Below are positions 26,194 through 34,801 of a stretch of 64,000 nt of DNA, piece after piece. The notes under the pieces are model-generated. The model made no database searches. It was not told the DNA's origin and worked only from the letters and a program-made list of their open reading frames with translations. The stretch comes from Amycolatopsis sp. NBC_01488 (GTDB taxonomy: Bacteria; Actinomycetota; Actinomycetes; Mycobacteriales; Pseudonocardiaceae). The stretch spans positions 5,737,001 to 5,801,000 of the forward strand of contig NZ_CP109434.1 of NCBI RefSeq assembly GCF_036227105.1, written 5' to 3'. Both the position numbers and the translations under genes were made by a program. Numbering within the stretch: position 1 is the first letter of the stretch; every line of letters begins with the position of its first letter.

Positions 26194-26879
26194 GCGGGGT
26201 CTCCGTCGGTGCTCGGGGAGAGCTCTTCGGTGGGTTCGGGGACGGGAGCGCAGTGCTGCGGCGCCGGCTGCCCGGTCTCGCCGATGCGCGCGGGCGGGAA
26301 CGGCAGCGCGGACTCGGGGGTGGTGGCGGCCAGCACGACGACGGCGAACCCGCGCTCGGCGTGCGCGCGGGCCACGTCCGCCCAGATGCCGACCTGGCTG
26401 GTGTGCCGGTCCGGCGTGTCGAGCACGAGCACGCGCACGCCGCGGCGGGCGGCGGCGAGCTCGGTGAGCAGCCGGATGCGCAGCGCGGGCTCGAGGTTCT
26501 CGAAGCGGGTGTCCGCGAACGGGGCGACGTCGTGCTCCGCCAGCCAGCGCGCGACGTCGTCCTTGCGCGCGGGCCGGTGTGCGAGGGCGAGCTCCTCGCC
26601 GACGACGACCCGCAGCTGGACGTTTTCGTCGGGGTCGCTCACGCCGGGGGCGTCGACGACCGCGACGAGCTCGGGCAGCCCGGCGTCCACGCCCTCGGCG
26701 TGCACCGTGCCGGTGGTCGGCTTCAGCCGCCCGGCCAGCGCGAGGCCGAACGCGGTGACGCCGACGCCGGGTTCGCCGTGCACGATCGCCAGATCGCCCT
26801 CGCCGACGGTCAGCGAGGTGGGCGGTAACAAGGTGCCGTGGTGCCCTTCGAGGGACACGCGATCGGCTCGGACCTGCAC
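26190..26879 (-). CDS. ABC ATPase-like protein with degenerate Walker A
   Basis: 229 residues, with the strand order of an ABC nucleotide-binding domain. The Walker A motif reads GEPGVGVT at residues 35-42, so the nucleotide-binding Lys is Val41. The LSGGQ signature is not recognisable (LEPALRIRLLTELA in its place), while a Walker-B-like VLVLDTPDR remains, followed by a VVVLAATTP strand. The C-terminal 40 residues are Pro/Glu-rich. It is the first gene of the operon with YhgE and TetR. It may be a regulatory or structural relic of an ATPase; ATP hydrolysis looks unlikely. Confidence 0.8.
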   Translation of the reverse strand: MQVRADRVSLEGHHGTLLPPTSLTVGEGDLAIVHGEPGVGVTAFGLALAGRLKPTTGTVHAEGVDAGLPELVAVVDAPGVSDPDENVQLRVVVGEELALAHRPARKDDVARWLAEHDVAPFADTRFENLEPALRIRLLTELAAARRGVRVLVLDTPDRHTSQVGIWADVARAHAERGFAVVVLAATTPESALPFPPARIGETGQPAPQHCAPVPEPTEELSPSTDGDPA

Positions 26880-26893
26880 GGTGGACTCCAGCG

Positions 26894-26919
26894 TTTTGAA
26901 CTGACCGGTCAGTTCAAAA
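26894..26919. promoter_or_regulatory. TetR operator, perfect 26-bp palindrome
   Basis: TTTTGAACTGACC followed by its exact reverse complement, 15 bases upstream of the ATPase-like gene start. Position and symmetry make it the expected operator of the operon's own TetR protein. TTGAAC within it could serve as the -35 hexamer on the minus strand. Confidence 0.85.
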
Positions 26920-27035
26920 GCTAGTCCCCGGAGCGGGGCGCGGCAAGATCACCGGACGCACGTCACACCCGTGGGTGACTTTCGCATCCCGCTCGCCGCG
27001 GCGCCGCGCGGCGAACCCGGGCGGGGGAGGACCGC

Positions 27036-27956
27036 TCAGCGGAGCGCCGAGGCCGGCCGCACTTCCCAGGTCGTCCACAGTGGACGGTAACCCTGCCGGT
27101 GCCAGAACACCGAGGCCAGCGGGTTGGTCGGGTTGTAGTAGAGGTACGTGCGGGTCGCCCCGCCCCGGTGCAGCTCCTGGTGCACCCGGGTCATCAGCGC
27201 CCGGCCGAGGCCGCCGCCGCGGTGCCCGGGCGCGGTGACGACGTTGTTCACGTAGCCCCAGCGGCCCGGCGGGAGCAGCTCGGCCGCCGCGCTCCCCGGG
27301 GCCGCGTCGATCCACGCGCAGTGCGCCAGCGCGCGGATCTCGCCGTCCGCCTCGGCCAGCCACACCGCCGGTTCGTCCTCGGCCAGCGCGTCCCGCAGCG
27401 CGGGGGCGAGCAGCTCGGCCGTGTCGGGCCGGCGGGCCGCCGCCACCAGGCCGGTGTAGTCGAACGTCGCGGCGGCCAGCTCCAGCGCCGCCGCGAAGTC
27501 GTCCGGCCCGGCGCGGCGGATGGCGGCGCCGGGCGCCCCCTCGGCCGGGGGAGCGGTCCGGACGCCGACCGCGGCGAGCGGGACGAGACCGTGGTCGAGG
27601 AAGGCGCGGATCGCCTCGGCGTCGCGGCTGGGCCAGACGACGACGCACGACGAGTCGTCGCCGGTCGCCTCCGCCTCCAGCACGCCCTTGAGCGCGCGGA
27701 GCAGGAGATCCACGCCCTCGGTGCCGGTGGCGCCGAAGTACGGGAAGAGCTGCCAGACCTCGGCCGCCTCCCACAGCGTCGCGACGTCGCCGGGGCCGGA
27801 CCGGTGCCGCTGGAGGACGCCGGCGACGCGGGTGCCGTCCGCGGTCGCGGCGTCCAGCCGCCGCCCCTCCGCCGGCGGCGCGGCGGGCGGCATCAGCGCG
27901 TCGACCGCCGCGAAGCGCGCGCGGTGGGCGGCGAGCAGCGGCTCGGCGATCTCCAT
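27036..27956 (-). CDS. GNAT-family N-acetyltransferase (copy 1)
   Basis: 306 residues. The C-terminal half is a GNAT domain: AIRRAGPDDF, VWLAEADGEIRALAHCAW, acetyl-CoA loop APGHRGGGLGRAL, and the ending FWHRQGYRPLW. The N-terminal half is a poorly conserved GNAT-like half without the acetyl-CoA loop, so the protein is probably a two-lobed acetyltransferase. ATG 27956 has AGGGGGC upstream. It is the last gene of a methyltransferase-GNAT-GNAT operon and clearly paralogous to the next gene upstream. Substrate unknown. Confidence 0.85.
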   Translation of the reverse strand: MEIAEPLLAAHRARFAAVDALMPPAAPPAEGRRLDAATADGTRVAGVLQRHRSGPGDVATLWEAAEVWQLFPYFGATGTEGVDLLLRALKGVLEAEATGDDSSCVVVWPSRDAEAIRAFLDHGLVPLAAVGVRTAPPAEGAPGAAIRRAGPDDFAAALELAAATFDYTGLVAAARRPDTAELLAPALRDALAEDEPAVWLAEADGEIRALAHCAWIDAAPGSAAAELLPPGRWGYVNNVVTAPGHRGGGLGRALMTRVHQELHRGGATRTYLYYNPTNPLASVFWHRQGYRPLWTTWEVRPASALR

Positions 27957-27976
27957 GAAGCCCCCTGGTGCGTCGG

Positions 27977-28888
27977 TCAGGACCAGGCGGGCCGCCGGAT
28001 CCACATCGTCCACAGTGGACGATAGCCCTGCCGGTGCCAGAACACCGGCGAAAGCGGGTTCGCCGGGTGGTAGAAGAGGAACGTACCGCGCATGTCCGGC
28101 CGGAGCAGCTCGCGGTGGGCCACCGCCATCAGGGCCCGGCCCACGCCGCCCCCACGCGCCGCGGGCGCGACCGACAGCGTGTCGACGTACCCCCAGGGGC
28201 CCGGGTGCAGCCGGCCGTGGATGCTGTCGCCCGGCGCGGGCAAGGTCGGCGCGCACGCGGCCATGCCCACCGGCACGCCGTCGTCCTCCGCGAGCCAGAC
28301 CAGGCCGCTGAAGCGCAGCGACCGGACGACCTCCGCGCGCAGCAGCGCCCGCGCGCCCGCCCTTGGCACCGCCGTGCCGACCAGCGACGTGTAGCGCCAT
28401 TCCGCCACGCGCAGGTCGGTGAGGGTCTCGACGTCGCCTTCGCCGGCGCGGCGGACCGTCACCCGCGCCGGCCCCGCGTCCGCGGGCGGCCCGGGGGCCC
28501 GGACCGCCAGGCACGTCATCGGCGCGAAGCCGTGGGCCAGCAGGACCGCGGACGCCTCGGCGTCGCGGCTCGGCCAGGTCACCGTGCAGCCCGAGTCCGG
28601 CTCGGGCCGCGTGCCGCGCAGCCGGTCGCGCCAGGCACCCAGCAGCGCGGCGAGGCCGGCCGCGCCGCTGTCGCCCGGCACCGCGGTCAGGTCCCGGATC
28701 TCGAGCGGTCCCCACAGCGCGGGCCACGACCCGGGCGCGTGCACGACGTGCGTCAGCAGGCCGCCAGCGCGGAGGCCGCCGGTGGCCACCACCAGTGGCT
28801 CGCTCGCCGCGGGCGGGGCCGCGATCGGGGGCAGCAGCGGGTCGAGCGCGGCGAACCGCGCGTTCTGCTGCGCTTCCAGGGGGTTCAC
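27977..28888 (-). CDS. GNAT-family N-acetyltransferase (copy 2)
   Basis: A 303-residue paralogue of the neighbouring GNAT, with the same two-lobed layout. The acetyl-CoA loop is APAARGGGVGRAL, and the C-terminus FWHRQGYRPLWTMW is nearly identical to that of copy 1. GTG 28888 overlaps the methyltransferase stop by four bases (GTGA), and 20 bases separate it from copy 1. Tandem duplication followed by divergence is the simplest account. Confidence 0.85.
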   Translation of the reverse strand: MNPLEAQQNARFAALDPLLPPIAAPPAASEPLVVATGGLRAGGLLTHVVHAPGSWPALWGPLEIRDLTAVPGDSGAAGLAALLGAWRDRLRGTRPEPDSGCTVTWPSRDAEASAVLLAHGFAPMTCLAVRAPGPPADAGPARVTVRRAGEGDVETLTDLRVAEWRYTSLVGTAVPRAGARALLRAEVVRSLRFSGLVWLAEDDGVPVGMAACAPTLPAPGDSIHGRLHPGPWGYVDTLSVAPAARGGGVGRALMAVAHRELLRPDMRGTFLFYHPANPLSPVFWHRQGYRPLWTMWIRRPAWS

Positions 28889-29736
28889 GAGCGGTGCGTG
28901 CGGAAGATCGCGGTGCCCGGGAACAGCCGGCCGCGCAGCGGGCTCCACTGGCCCCAGACCCGCGTGTGCCCCGCGGGCCACTCGGGCTCGACCAGGTCGG
29001 TGAGGGTGAACCCGGCCGCGGCCAGCGCGCGCACGTAGTCGCCGAGGGTGTGGTGGTACTCGACGTAGGTCGCGGTGCCCGCGTCGTCGACCTCGACGTA
29101 CGGCGTCCGGTCGAAGTAGGGCTGGGTGACCGTCAGCCCCTGCGGGCCGGGGTCGTCCGGGAAGATCCACCGCATCGGGTGAGTCACCGAGAACACCCAC
29201 GGCGCGCCCGGCCGCAGCACCCGGTGCACCTCGGCGAAGACCGCGTCCACCGACGCCACGAACGGGATCGCGCCGAAGGCCGAGCAGGCCGCGTCGAAGC
29301 TGCCCGACGCCAACGGCAGGTACTCGGCGTTCGCCTGGACGAGGGGGACGTCGGCGCCGGTGCGCGCGTTGCCCTCGCGGGCGTGGCGCAGCATGCCGGC
29401 GGACAGGTCGGTCGCCACCGGGTGCGCGCCCTGCGCGGCCAGCCAGCGCGAGCAGGCGGCCTGGCCGCAGCCGACCTCCAGCACGCGCTTCCCGCGGACG
29501 TCGCCGAGCAGCCGCGCGTCCGCCTCCCGCACGCCCTCCGGGCACCAGACGAAGTCCGCGTCGCCGAGGAAGCCGCCGTGCTCGGCCTGGTAGTCGTCGG
29601 CGTCGGCGTCCCACCAGGCGAGGTTCGCGGCGGCGGCCTCCGCGCCCTCGACCTCGCGGTAGGCGACGGCCGCGGTGCCCAGGTGGTGCTCCGCCGCGTC
29701 GTGGCGTCCCGGCGCGAGCGGCTCCTCCGGTGGCAT
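28885..29736 (-). CDS. SAM-dependent methyltransferase (class I)
   Basis: 283 residues with a Rossmann methyltransferase core. Motif I is VLEVGCGQAACSRWL, motif II has ATDLSAGML, and motif post-II has VQANAEYLPLASGSFD. The HPMRWIFPDDPG segment later is typical of an actinobacterial family found next to rpsA (in Streptomyces coelicolor the gene just after rpsA). First gene of the operon with the two acetyltransferases, divergent from rpsA. Substrate unknown, probably a small molecule. Confidence 0.85.
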   Translation of the reverse strand: MPPEEPLAPGRHDAAEHHLGTAAVAYREVEGAEAAAANLAWWDADADDYQAEHGGFLGDADFVWCPEGVREADARLLGDVRGKRVLEVGCGQAACSRWLAAQGAHPVATDLSAGMLRHAREGNARTGADVPLVQANAEYLPLASGSFDAACSAFGAIPFVASVDAVFAEVHRVLRPGAPWVFSVTHPMRWIFPDDPGPQGLTVTQPYFDRTPYVEVDDAGTATYVEYHHTLGDYVRALAAAGFTLTDLVEPEWPAGHTRVWGQWSPLRGRLFPGTAIFRTHRS

Positions 29737-29814
29737 GATGGTGGTCTCCGGTCCCTGAGTCCTGGTGCTGCGGTTTGCTTCCGCGAGGACCTTAGCGACC
29801 GTGGGGGACCCTGA

Positions 29815-29844
29815 TTGTGCCGCCTAGCGGCCGCCGCGTAGGAT
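29815..29844 (+). promoter_or_regulatory. rpsA promoter
   Basis: TTGTGC (29815-29820), 18-bp spacer, TAGGAT (29839-29844). This leaves a leader of about 180 bases before the rpsA ATG, enough for the translational autoregulation known for S1 genes, though no specific structure was identified. Confidence 0.6.
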
Positions 29845-30031
29845 GAGTGTTAGCGCAGTGGGTTCGCGCTGCCTTCCGCTCAGCTTCTTGGTCGGGCTCG
29901 GGTCGCGCACCGTTATGCGGGTCATGCCGCGGTCGTTCACTGGTGGACGTTTGCTCGCAGGGTCGTCGCATGCACCCATTCGCGCCGACAACTGCCAACC
30001 CTCGATTCCATCCACCGGAGCAACCCGCCTA

Positions 30032-31531
30032 ATGACCACCGACACCGCCACCGCCCCGACCGCCCCCACCGGGCCCCAGCAGGTCGCCATCAACGACATC
30101 GGGTCGGAGGAAGACTTCCTCGCGGCGATCGACAAGACGATCAAGTACTTCAACGATGGCGACATCGTCGAAGGCACGATCGTCAAGGTCGACCGCGACG
30201 AGGTCCTGCTCGACATCGGCTACAAGACCGAGGGTGTCATCCCCTCGCGTGAGCTCTCCATCAAGCACGATGTCGACCCGGCTGAGGTTGTCACCGTCGG
30301 CGATGAGGTCGAAGCCCTCGTTCTCCAGAAGGAGGACAAGGAAGGCCGTCTGATCCTGTCCAAGAAGCGCGCGCAGTACGAGCGCGCCTGGGGCACGATC
30401 GAGGAGCTCAAGGAGAAGGACGAGCCCGTCAAGGGCACCGTCATCGAGGTCGTCAAGGGCGGCCTCATCCTGGACATCGGCCTGCGCGGCTTCCTCCCCG
30501 CGTCCCTGGTCGAGATGCGCCGCGTCCGCGACCTGCAGCCGTACGTCGGCCGCGAGCTCGAGGCGAAGATCATCGAGCTGGACAAGAACCGCAACAACGT
30601 GGTCCTGTCCCGCCGCGCCTACCTGGAGCAGACCCAGTCCGAGGTGCGCAGCGAGTTCCTCAACGCGCTCGCCAAGGGCCAGGTCCGCAAGGGTGTCGTG
30701 TCGTCCATCGTCAACTTCGGTGCCTTCGTGGACCTGGGTGGCGTCGACGGCCTGGTGCACGTCTCCGAGCTGTCCTGGAAGCACATCGACCACCCGTCCG
30801 AGGTCGTCGAGGTCGGCCAGGAGGTCACGGTCGAGGTGCTGGACGTCGACATGGACCGCGAGCGCGTCTCGCTGTCGCTGAAGGCGACCCAGGAAGACCC
30901 GTGGCGCCAGTTCGCCCGCACCCACGCGATCGGCCAGATCGTGCCGGGCAAGGTCACCAAGCTGGTTCCGTTCGGTGCGTTCGTGCGCGTCGAAGAGGGC
31001 ATCGAGGGCCTGGTCCACATCTCCGAGCTGGCCGAGCGCCACGTGGAGATCCCGGAGCAGGTCGTCCAGGTCAACGGCGACGTCATGGTCAAGGTCATCG
31101 ACATCGACCTCGAGCGCCGTCGCATCTCGCTGTCGCTGAAGCAGGCGAACGAGGGTGTCACGCCGGACACCGAGTTCGACCCGGCCCAGTACGGCATGGC
31201 CGCCGAGTACGACGCCGAGGGCAACTACATCTACCCCGAAGGCTTCGACCCGGACACCCAGGAGTGGCAGGAAGGCTTCGACAAGCAGCGTGAGGAGTGG
31301 GAGCGCCAGTACGCCGAGGCGCACACTCGTTACGAGGCCCACATGAAGCAGGTCCAGAAGGCCGTCGAGGCCGACGCCGAGGCCGCCGCGGACGCCGCGA
31401 CCGGCATCGAGGGTGGCGCGGAAAGCTACACCTCGGGCTCGGCCCCGGCCGACACGAAGAGCAGCGGTGGCACTCTCGCCTCCGACGAGCAGCTCGCGGC
31501 GCTCCGCGAGAAGCTCTCCGGCGGTGCGTGA
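30032..31531 (+). CDS. rpsA: 30S ribosomal protein S1
   Basis: A 499-residue S1 protein with four S1/OB repeats: GDIVEGTIVKVDRDEVLLDI, KGTVIEVVKGGLILDIGLRG, RKGVVSSIVNFGAFVDLGG and PGKVTKLVPFGAFVRVEEG. The acidic C-terminal tail (~370-499, rich in Tyr, Glu, Ala) is the usual actinobacterial one, shorter than the six-repeat E. coli protein. It binds mRNA on the 30S subunit. ATG 30032 gives the conserved start (TTDTATAPTA...VAINDIGSEEDFLAAID); the upstream open frame is leader. The order polA-rpsA-coaE-uvrB matches M. tuberculosis. Confidence 0.97.
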   Translation: MTTDTATAPTAPTGPQQVAINDIGSEEDFLAAIDKTIKYFNDGDIVEGTIVKVDRDEVLLDIGYKTEGVIPSRELSIKHDVDPAEVVTVGDEVEALVLQKEDKEGRLILSKKRAQYERAWGTIEELKEKDEPVKGTVIEVVKGGLILDIGLRGFLPASLVEMRRVRDLQPYVGRELEAKIIELDKNRNNVVLSRRAYLEQTQSEVRSEFLNALAKGQVRKGVVSSIVNFGAFVDLGGVDGLVHVSELSWKHIDHPSEVVEVGQEVTVEVLDVDMDRERVSLSLKATQEDPWRQFARTHAIGQIVPGKVTKLVPFGAFVRVEEGIEGLVHISELAERHVEIPEQVVQVNGDVMVKVIDIDLERRRISLSLKQANEGVTPDTEFDPAQYGMAAEYDAEGNYIYPEGFDPDTQEWQEGFDKQREEWERQYAEAHTRYEAHMKQVQKAVEADAEAAADAATGIEGGAESYTSGSAPADTKSSGGTLASDEQLAALREKLSGGA

Positions 31532-31552
31532 GCACTAGCTCTCTGAGCTGAC

Positions 31553-31589
31553 AGCGAACCCCCGGTCCCTCGCGGACCGGGGGTTCGCT
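31553..31589 (+). terminator. rpsA terminator
   Basis: A perfect 16-bp stem (31553-31568 with 31574-31589) with a CTCGC loop, starting 22 bases after the rpsA stop. Confidence 0.9.
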
Positions 31590-31593
31590 GCGT

Positions 31594-31722
31594 TCACGGC
31601 TCCGGGGTCCCGAACAGGATCCGGCCGCAGGTCAGCCACCGCAGCTGCCCGAAGTCCGGGTCGCCGACGCGGCCGTCCTGGTACACCGGGCGCAGCGCCG
31701 GCCAGGCCGGTGCCGGGATCTT
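31594..31722 (-). pseudogene. 3' fragment of an unidentified gene
   Basis: A 42-codon open stretch bounded by stops, without a plausible start. It encodes a coding-like sequence with a strong Trp/Arg/Leu pattern (WPALRPVYQDGRVGDPDFGQ, then LRWLTCGRILFGTPEP). It lies between the rpsA terminator and a TetR gene transcribed the same way. It looks like the tail of a lost gene; I do not recognise the family. Confidence 0.35.
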
Positions 31723-31762
31723 TCAGCGGCGCCGACCGGCCGGCCGTCGCCCGCGGGGCCGG

Positions 31763-32398
31763 TCAGCGGTTGCGCAGGTCGAGGCCGGCCATCATCGCGG
31801 CGATCCCGCGGCGGTACATCTGCTCGTTCGCCTCTTCGGTCGGCGGGATGAACCAGTCCGGCAGCGGTGTCCGCGAAGCCAGCATGAGCTCCGCCCCGAC
31901 CAGGCCGTGCATCGCCGTCCACAGCTGGTACGCAGCGGCGCGGGCGTCCGCTCCCGGTGGGCACACCCGCGCGACCCGGGCGATGAACAGCGCGAACGTG
32001 GTCCGCACGACCGCCGACCGCAGCGCCGGGTCCGGGTCGAACCCCGGCACCGGGCGCTCGAACATCAGCGCGTAGCGGACCGGGCTCTCGAGGGCGAAGA
32101 GCCGGTACTCGAGCGCCAGGTGCAGCAGGTCCGCGACCCCGTCGGCGCTCGACGGCGGCAGGCCTTCCAGCAGCTCCCGAAGCGAGTCGAACGTGCGCTC
32201 GTACAGCGCGTCGAGCAGGCCCGCGCGGCCGCCGAAGCGGGCGTACACCGAGAGCGTCGACGCGCCGGCCGCCTCGGCCACCCCGCGCACGGTCAGCGCC
32301 GAGACACCGCGGTCGAACAGCACCGACAGCGCCGCGTCCAGGAAGCGCTCGCGGTTGCCCTGCTCGGCGGGACGCATCGACAGGTGCCTGGTGGCCAC
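31763..32398 (-). CDS. TetR-family transcriptional regulator
   Basis: 211 residues. HTH: ALTVRGVAEAAGASTLSVYA, then RFGGRAGLLDAL. The C-terminal domain resembles TetR_C_33/WHG-type domains (YRLFALESPVRYALMFERP, MHGLVGAELM). GTG 32398 is supported by AAGGGGG nine bases upstream and starts just before the conserved region; earlier in-frame ATGs add non-family sequence. It is divergent from the OsmC gene with a 173-base gap, so regulation of osmC is possible but unproven. Confidence 0.9.
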   Translation of the reverse strand: MATRHLSMRPAEQGNRERFLDAALSVLFDRGVSALTVRGVAEAAGASTLSVYARFGGRAGLLDALYERTFDSLRELLEGLPPSSADGVADLLHLALEYRLFALESPVRYALMFERPVPGFDPDPALRSAVVRTTFALFIARVARVCPPGADARAAAYQLWTAMHGLVGAELMLASRTPLPDWFIPPTEEANEQMYRRGIAAMMAGLDLRNR

Positions 32399-32571
32399 GG
32401 CGCACCCCCTTCGCCCACGACGACGTCCGGGTGACCCACCCGCAGCAGAAGATACGATATCCCGGCCGTCTTGGGAATGCGCCGGATGTCCGGATGTGCG
32501 GCGTTCGTGCCAGGCTGCGTGCATGGACTTCGTCACCACGATCTTGGACGCACCCTGAGAGGACTGAGCGG

Positions 32572-33018
32572 ATGGAGCACCCCGAGCCGGGCACGGTCGT
32601 CGTCACCGCGAGCGGCGACGGCACCTACACGCAGCGGGTCACGACGGCGACCCACGAGCTGCTCGCCGACGAACCGGTCGCGGTCGGGAGTGCCGACGCC
32701 GGCCCGAACCCGTACGAGCTGCTGCTCGCGTCGCTGGGTTCGTGCACGGCGATCACGCTGCGGATGTACGCGGAACGCAAGGCCATCCCGCTGACCCGGG
32801 CGACGATCCGGCTGCGCCACGACCGCATCCACGCCGAAGACTGCGCCAAGTGCGAAACGGAGCGCGGCATGCTCAGCCGGATCACGCGCGAGATCGAGCT
32901 GGACGGCGACCTCGACGACGACCAGCGGGCGCAGCTCATGCTGATCGCCGACAGGTGCCCGGTGCACCGGACGCTGTCCTCGGAGATCGCGATCGACACG
33001 CGCGAGGTCGGCCGTTGA
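32572..33018 (+). CDS. OsmC-family peroxiredoxin-like protein
   Basis: 148 residues. The two family cysteines are present, one in LLASLGSCTAITLRMY and one in IADRCPVHRTL, at the spacing that reacts with organic hydroperoxides. The NPYELLLAS motif precedes the first. The CxxC-like AEDCAKCETE loop in the middle is found in the YhfA-like subgroup. ATG 32572 has GAGAGGA upstream. Cytoplasmic thiol-dependent hydroperoxide reductase is the expected role. Confidence 0.9.
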   Translation: MEHPEPGTVVVTASGDGTYTQRVTTATHELLADEPVAVGSADAGPNPYELLLASLGSCTAITLRMYAERKAIPLTRATIRLRHDRIHAEDCAKCETERGMLSRITREIELDGDLDDDQRAQLMLIADRCPVHRTLSSEIAIDTREVGR

Positions 33019-33136
33019 GGTAGACGGCCGACTCGGCTGCGCCGGGGTGGTGGCCGTCGGGCTGCGGCGGCGCGGTGGCCGGAGGGGCGCCGTGATGCGC
33101 GGGGCGACGGTTCGGCGACGCCGGGAGCGGTGACTG

Positions 33137-33391
33137 TCAGGCCGCGGCGGCGTGGGCGGTGACCGGTCGCACCGTCGCGGTGCCCACGGCCGGGACCCAG
33201 ATGCGCTCGAGCGCCGCCGCGCGGGCCCTGCGGCGCAGGCCGGCGAAGCTGTGCTTGGCGGGGACCAGCAGGGCGCTCAGCCAGGTCCGGCGGTAGTCCG
33301 CCAGCGCGTGGGCCACGGTGCGGTGAAGAACGCAGTGGACCAGCCCCGGCGTGCCGAGCCGGTGCCTCCCGACGTGCTTGCTGTCCGCCAT
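33137..33391 (-). CDS. Small basic protein of unknown function
   Basis: 84 residues, rich in Arg, His and Ala. It starts at ATG 33391, which has GGAGGA six bases upstream, one of the strongest ribosome sites in the window. The sequence includes TVAHALADYRRTWLSALLVP, then KHSFAGLRRRARAAALERIW. No signal peptide or known domain is seen. The ribosome site and position in an otherwise empty gap are the main arguments that it is real. Confidence 0.6.
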   Translation of the reverse strand: MADSKHVGRHRLGTPGLVHCVLHRTVAHALADYRRTWLSALLVPAKHSFAGLRRRARAAALERIWVPAVGTATVRPVTAHAAAA

Positions 33392-33616
33392 CGTTCCTCC
33401 GTGTGGGCGACCTTGTCGCGCGCACGGTACGCACTCGGCCCGGTCAAGGTGAGTAAGCAACGCGGCGTGTCCGGATATCGGTTGAGTCACGCGTCACGAT
33501 CGCCTTGCGGATCACCCGTTCGTATGTACCGGTTACGCGAAGAGGGGCTCGGGCCGTCGTCGTCGGCTTCACGGTCCCTCCCCGGACCGGACGGGCCGGT
33601 GACTAGGGTGATCGGC

Positions 33617-34801
33617 ATGCTGCGTGTGGGGTTGACGGGTGGGATCGGGGCCGGCAAGTCGACGGTGGCGAACCGGCTCGCCGAGCACGGCGCCGTCCTG
33701 GTCGACTCCGACCGGATCGCCCGCGAGGTGGTCGAGCCCGGTACCGAGGGGCTGGCCCGGCTCGTCGAGGAGTTCGGCGAGGAGATCCTGGCCGCCGACG
33801 GGTCGCTCGACCGGCCCGCGCTCGCCGCGAAGGCGTTCGCCGACGACGAGTCGCGGCGCCGGCTGAACGCGATCGTGCACCCGCTGGTCGGCGCCCGCAC
33901 CGGCGAGCTGATGGCCGCCGCCGCGGCGGACGCCGTCATCGTCCACGACATTCCGCTGCTGGTCGAGAACGGCCTCGCGACGGCGTACCACCTGGTCGTG
34001 GTGGTTGACGCGCCCGTCGAGGTGCGGGTCCGGCGGCTGGTGACGGCGCGCGGCATGGCCGAGGAGGACGCGCGGGCGCGGATCCGGGCGCAGGCGAGCG
34101 ACGAGCAGCGCCGCGCCGTCGCGGATGTCTGGCTGGACAACGGCGGCGCCGAAGACGCCGTGCTCGCCGACGTCGACGCGCTGTGGGCCGACCGGCTGGT
34201 GCCATTCGAGGCGAACGTCCGCCTGCGCAAGCCGCGGCCGCCGATGTCCCCGAAGATCGCCGGCTACGACCTCACCTGGCCGGCGCAGGCCGAGCGGGTG
34301 CTCGCCCGGGTCCGCGCCGTGGCCGGGCAGCTGGCTCGCCGGGCCGACCACATCGGCTCGACCGCCGTCCCCGGCCTGCCCGCCAAGGACGTCCTCGACC
34401 TGCAGCTCACGGTGTCCACTTTGGACGATGCGGACGCGCTGCGGGAGTTGCTGTCCGACGCCGGGTTCCCGCGGCTGGAAGGCGACTGGTGCGACGACGC
34501 CCAGGACGGCACCGGGACGTGGCCGAAGCGCCTGCACGTCGGCGCCGACCCGAAGCGCCCGGTCAACCTGCACGTCCGGTCCGAGGAGACGCCCGCGTGG
34601 CGCCTCGCGCTGTTGTTCCGCGACTACCTGCGCGCGAACCCGGGCGAGCGCGACGACTACCGCGACGTGAAGCTGCGGCTGGCCGACGCGCACGCCGCGG
34701 ACGGCACCGTCGCGGCTTACGCGGACGAGAAGCAGGAGTTCGTCAACGGCGTGTTCGCCCGCGCGGAGAAGTGGGCCGCGACCACCGGCTGGACGCCCTA
34801 G
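33617..34801 (+). CDS. coaE: Dephospho-CoA kinase fused to GrpB (UPF0157) domain
   Basis: 394 residues. Residues 1-~200 are dephospho-CoA kinase: P-loop LTGGIGAGKSTVANRL, DSDRIAREVV, and a lid with RLVTARGM. It catalyses the last step of coenzyme A synthesis. Residues ~210-394 are a GrpB/UPF0157 nucleotidyltransferase-like domain (RADHIGSTAVPGLPAKDVLD), the fusion typical of actinobacterial CoaE. ATG 33617 is seven bases after TAGGGT (33604-33609), a leaderless start. The gene end overlaps the convergent response-regulator gene by four bases. Confidence 0.96.
   Translation: MLRVGLTGGIGAGKSTVANRLAEHGAVLVDSDRIAREVVEPGTEGLARLVEEFGEEILAADGSLDRPALAAKAFADDESRRRLNAIVHPLVGARTGELMAAAAADAVIVHDIPLLVENGLATAYHLVVVVDAPVEVRVRRLVTARGMAEEDARARIRAQASDEQRRAVADVWLDNGGAEDAVLADVDALWADRLVPFEANVRLRKPRPPMSPKIAGYDLTWPAQAERVLARVRAVAGQLARRADHIGSTAVPGLPAKDVLDLQLTVSTLDDADALRELLSDAGFPRLEGDWCDDAQDGTGTWPKRLHVGADPKRPVNLHVRSEETPAWRLALLFRDYLRANPGERDDYRDVKLRLADAHAADGTVAAYADEKQEFVNGVFARAEKWAATTGWTP

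Noticed and set aside
26914..27774. Minus-strand frame overlapping GNAT copy 1
   Set aside because: Out of frame with the acetyltransferase motifs; Arg/Gly-rich shadow.
29843..30031. N-terminal extension of ribosomal protein S1
   Set aside because: It starts inside the TTGTGC/TAGGAT promoter and encodes non-S1 sequence. ATG 30032 gives the conserved N-terminus.
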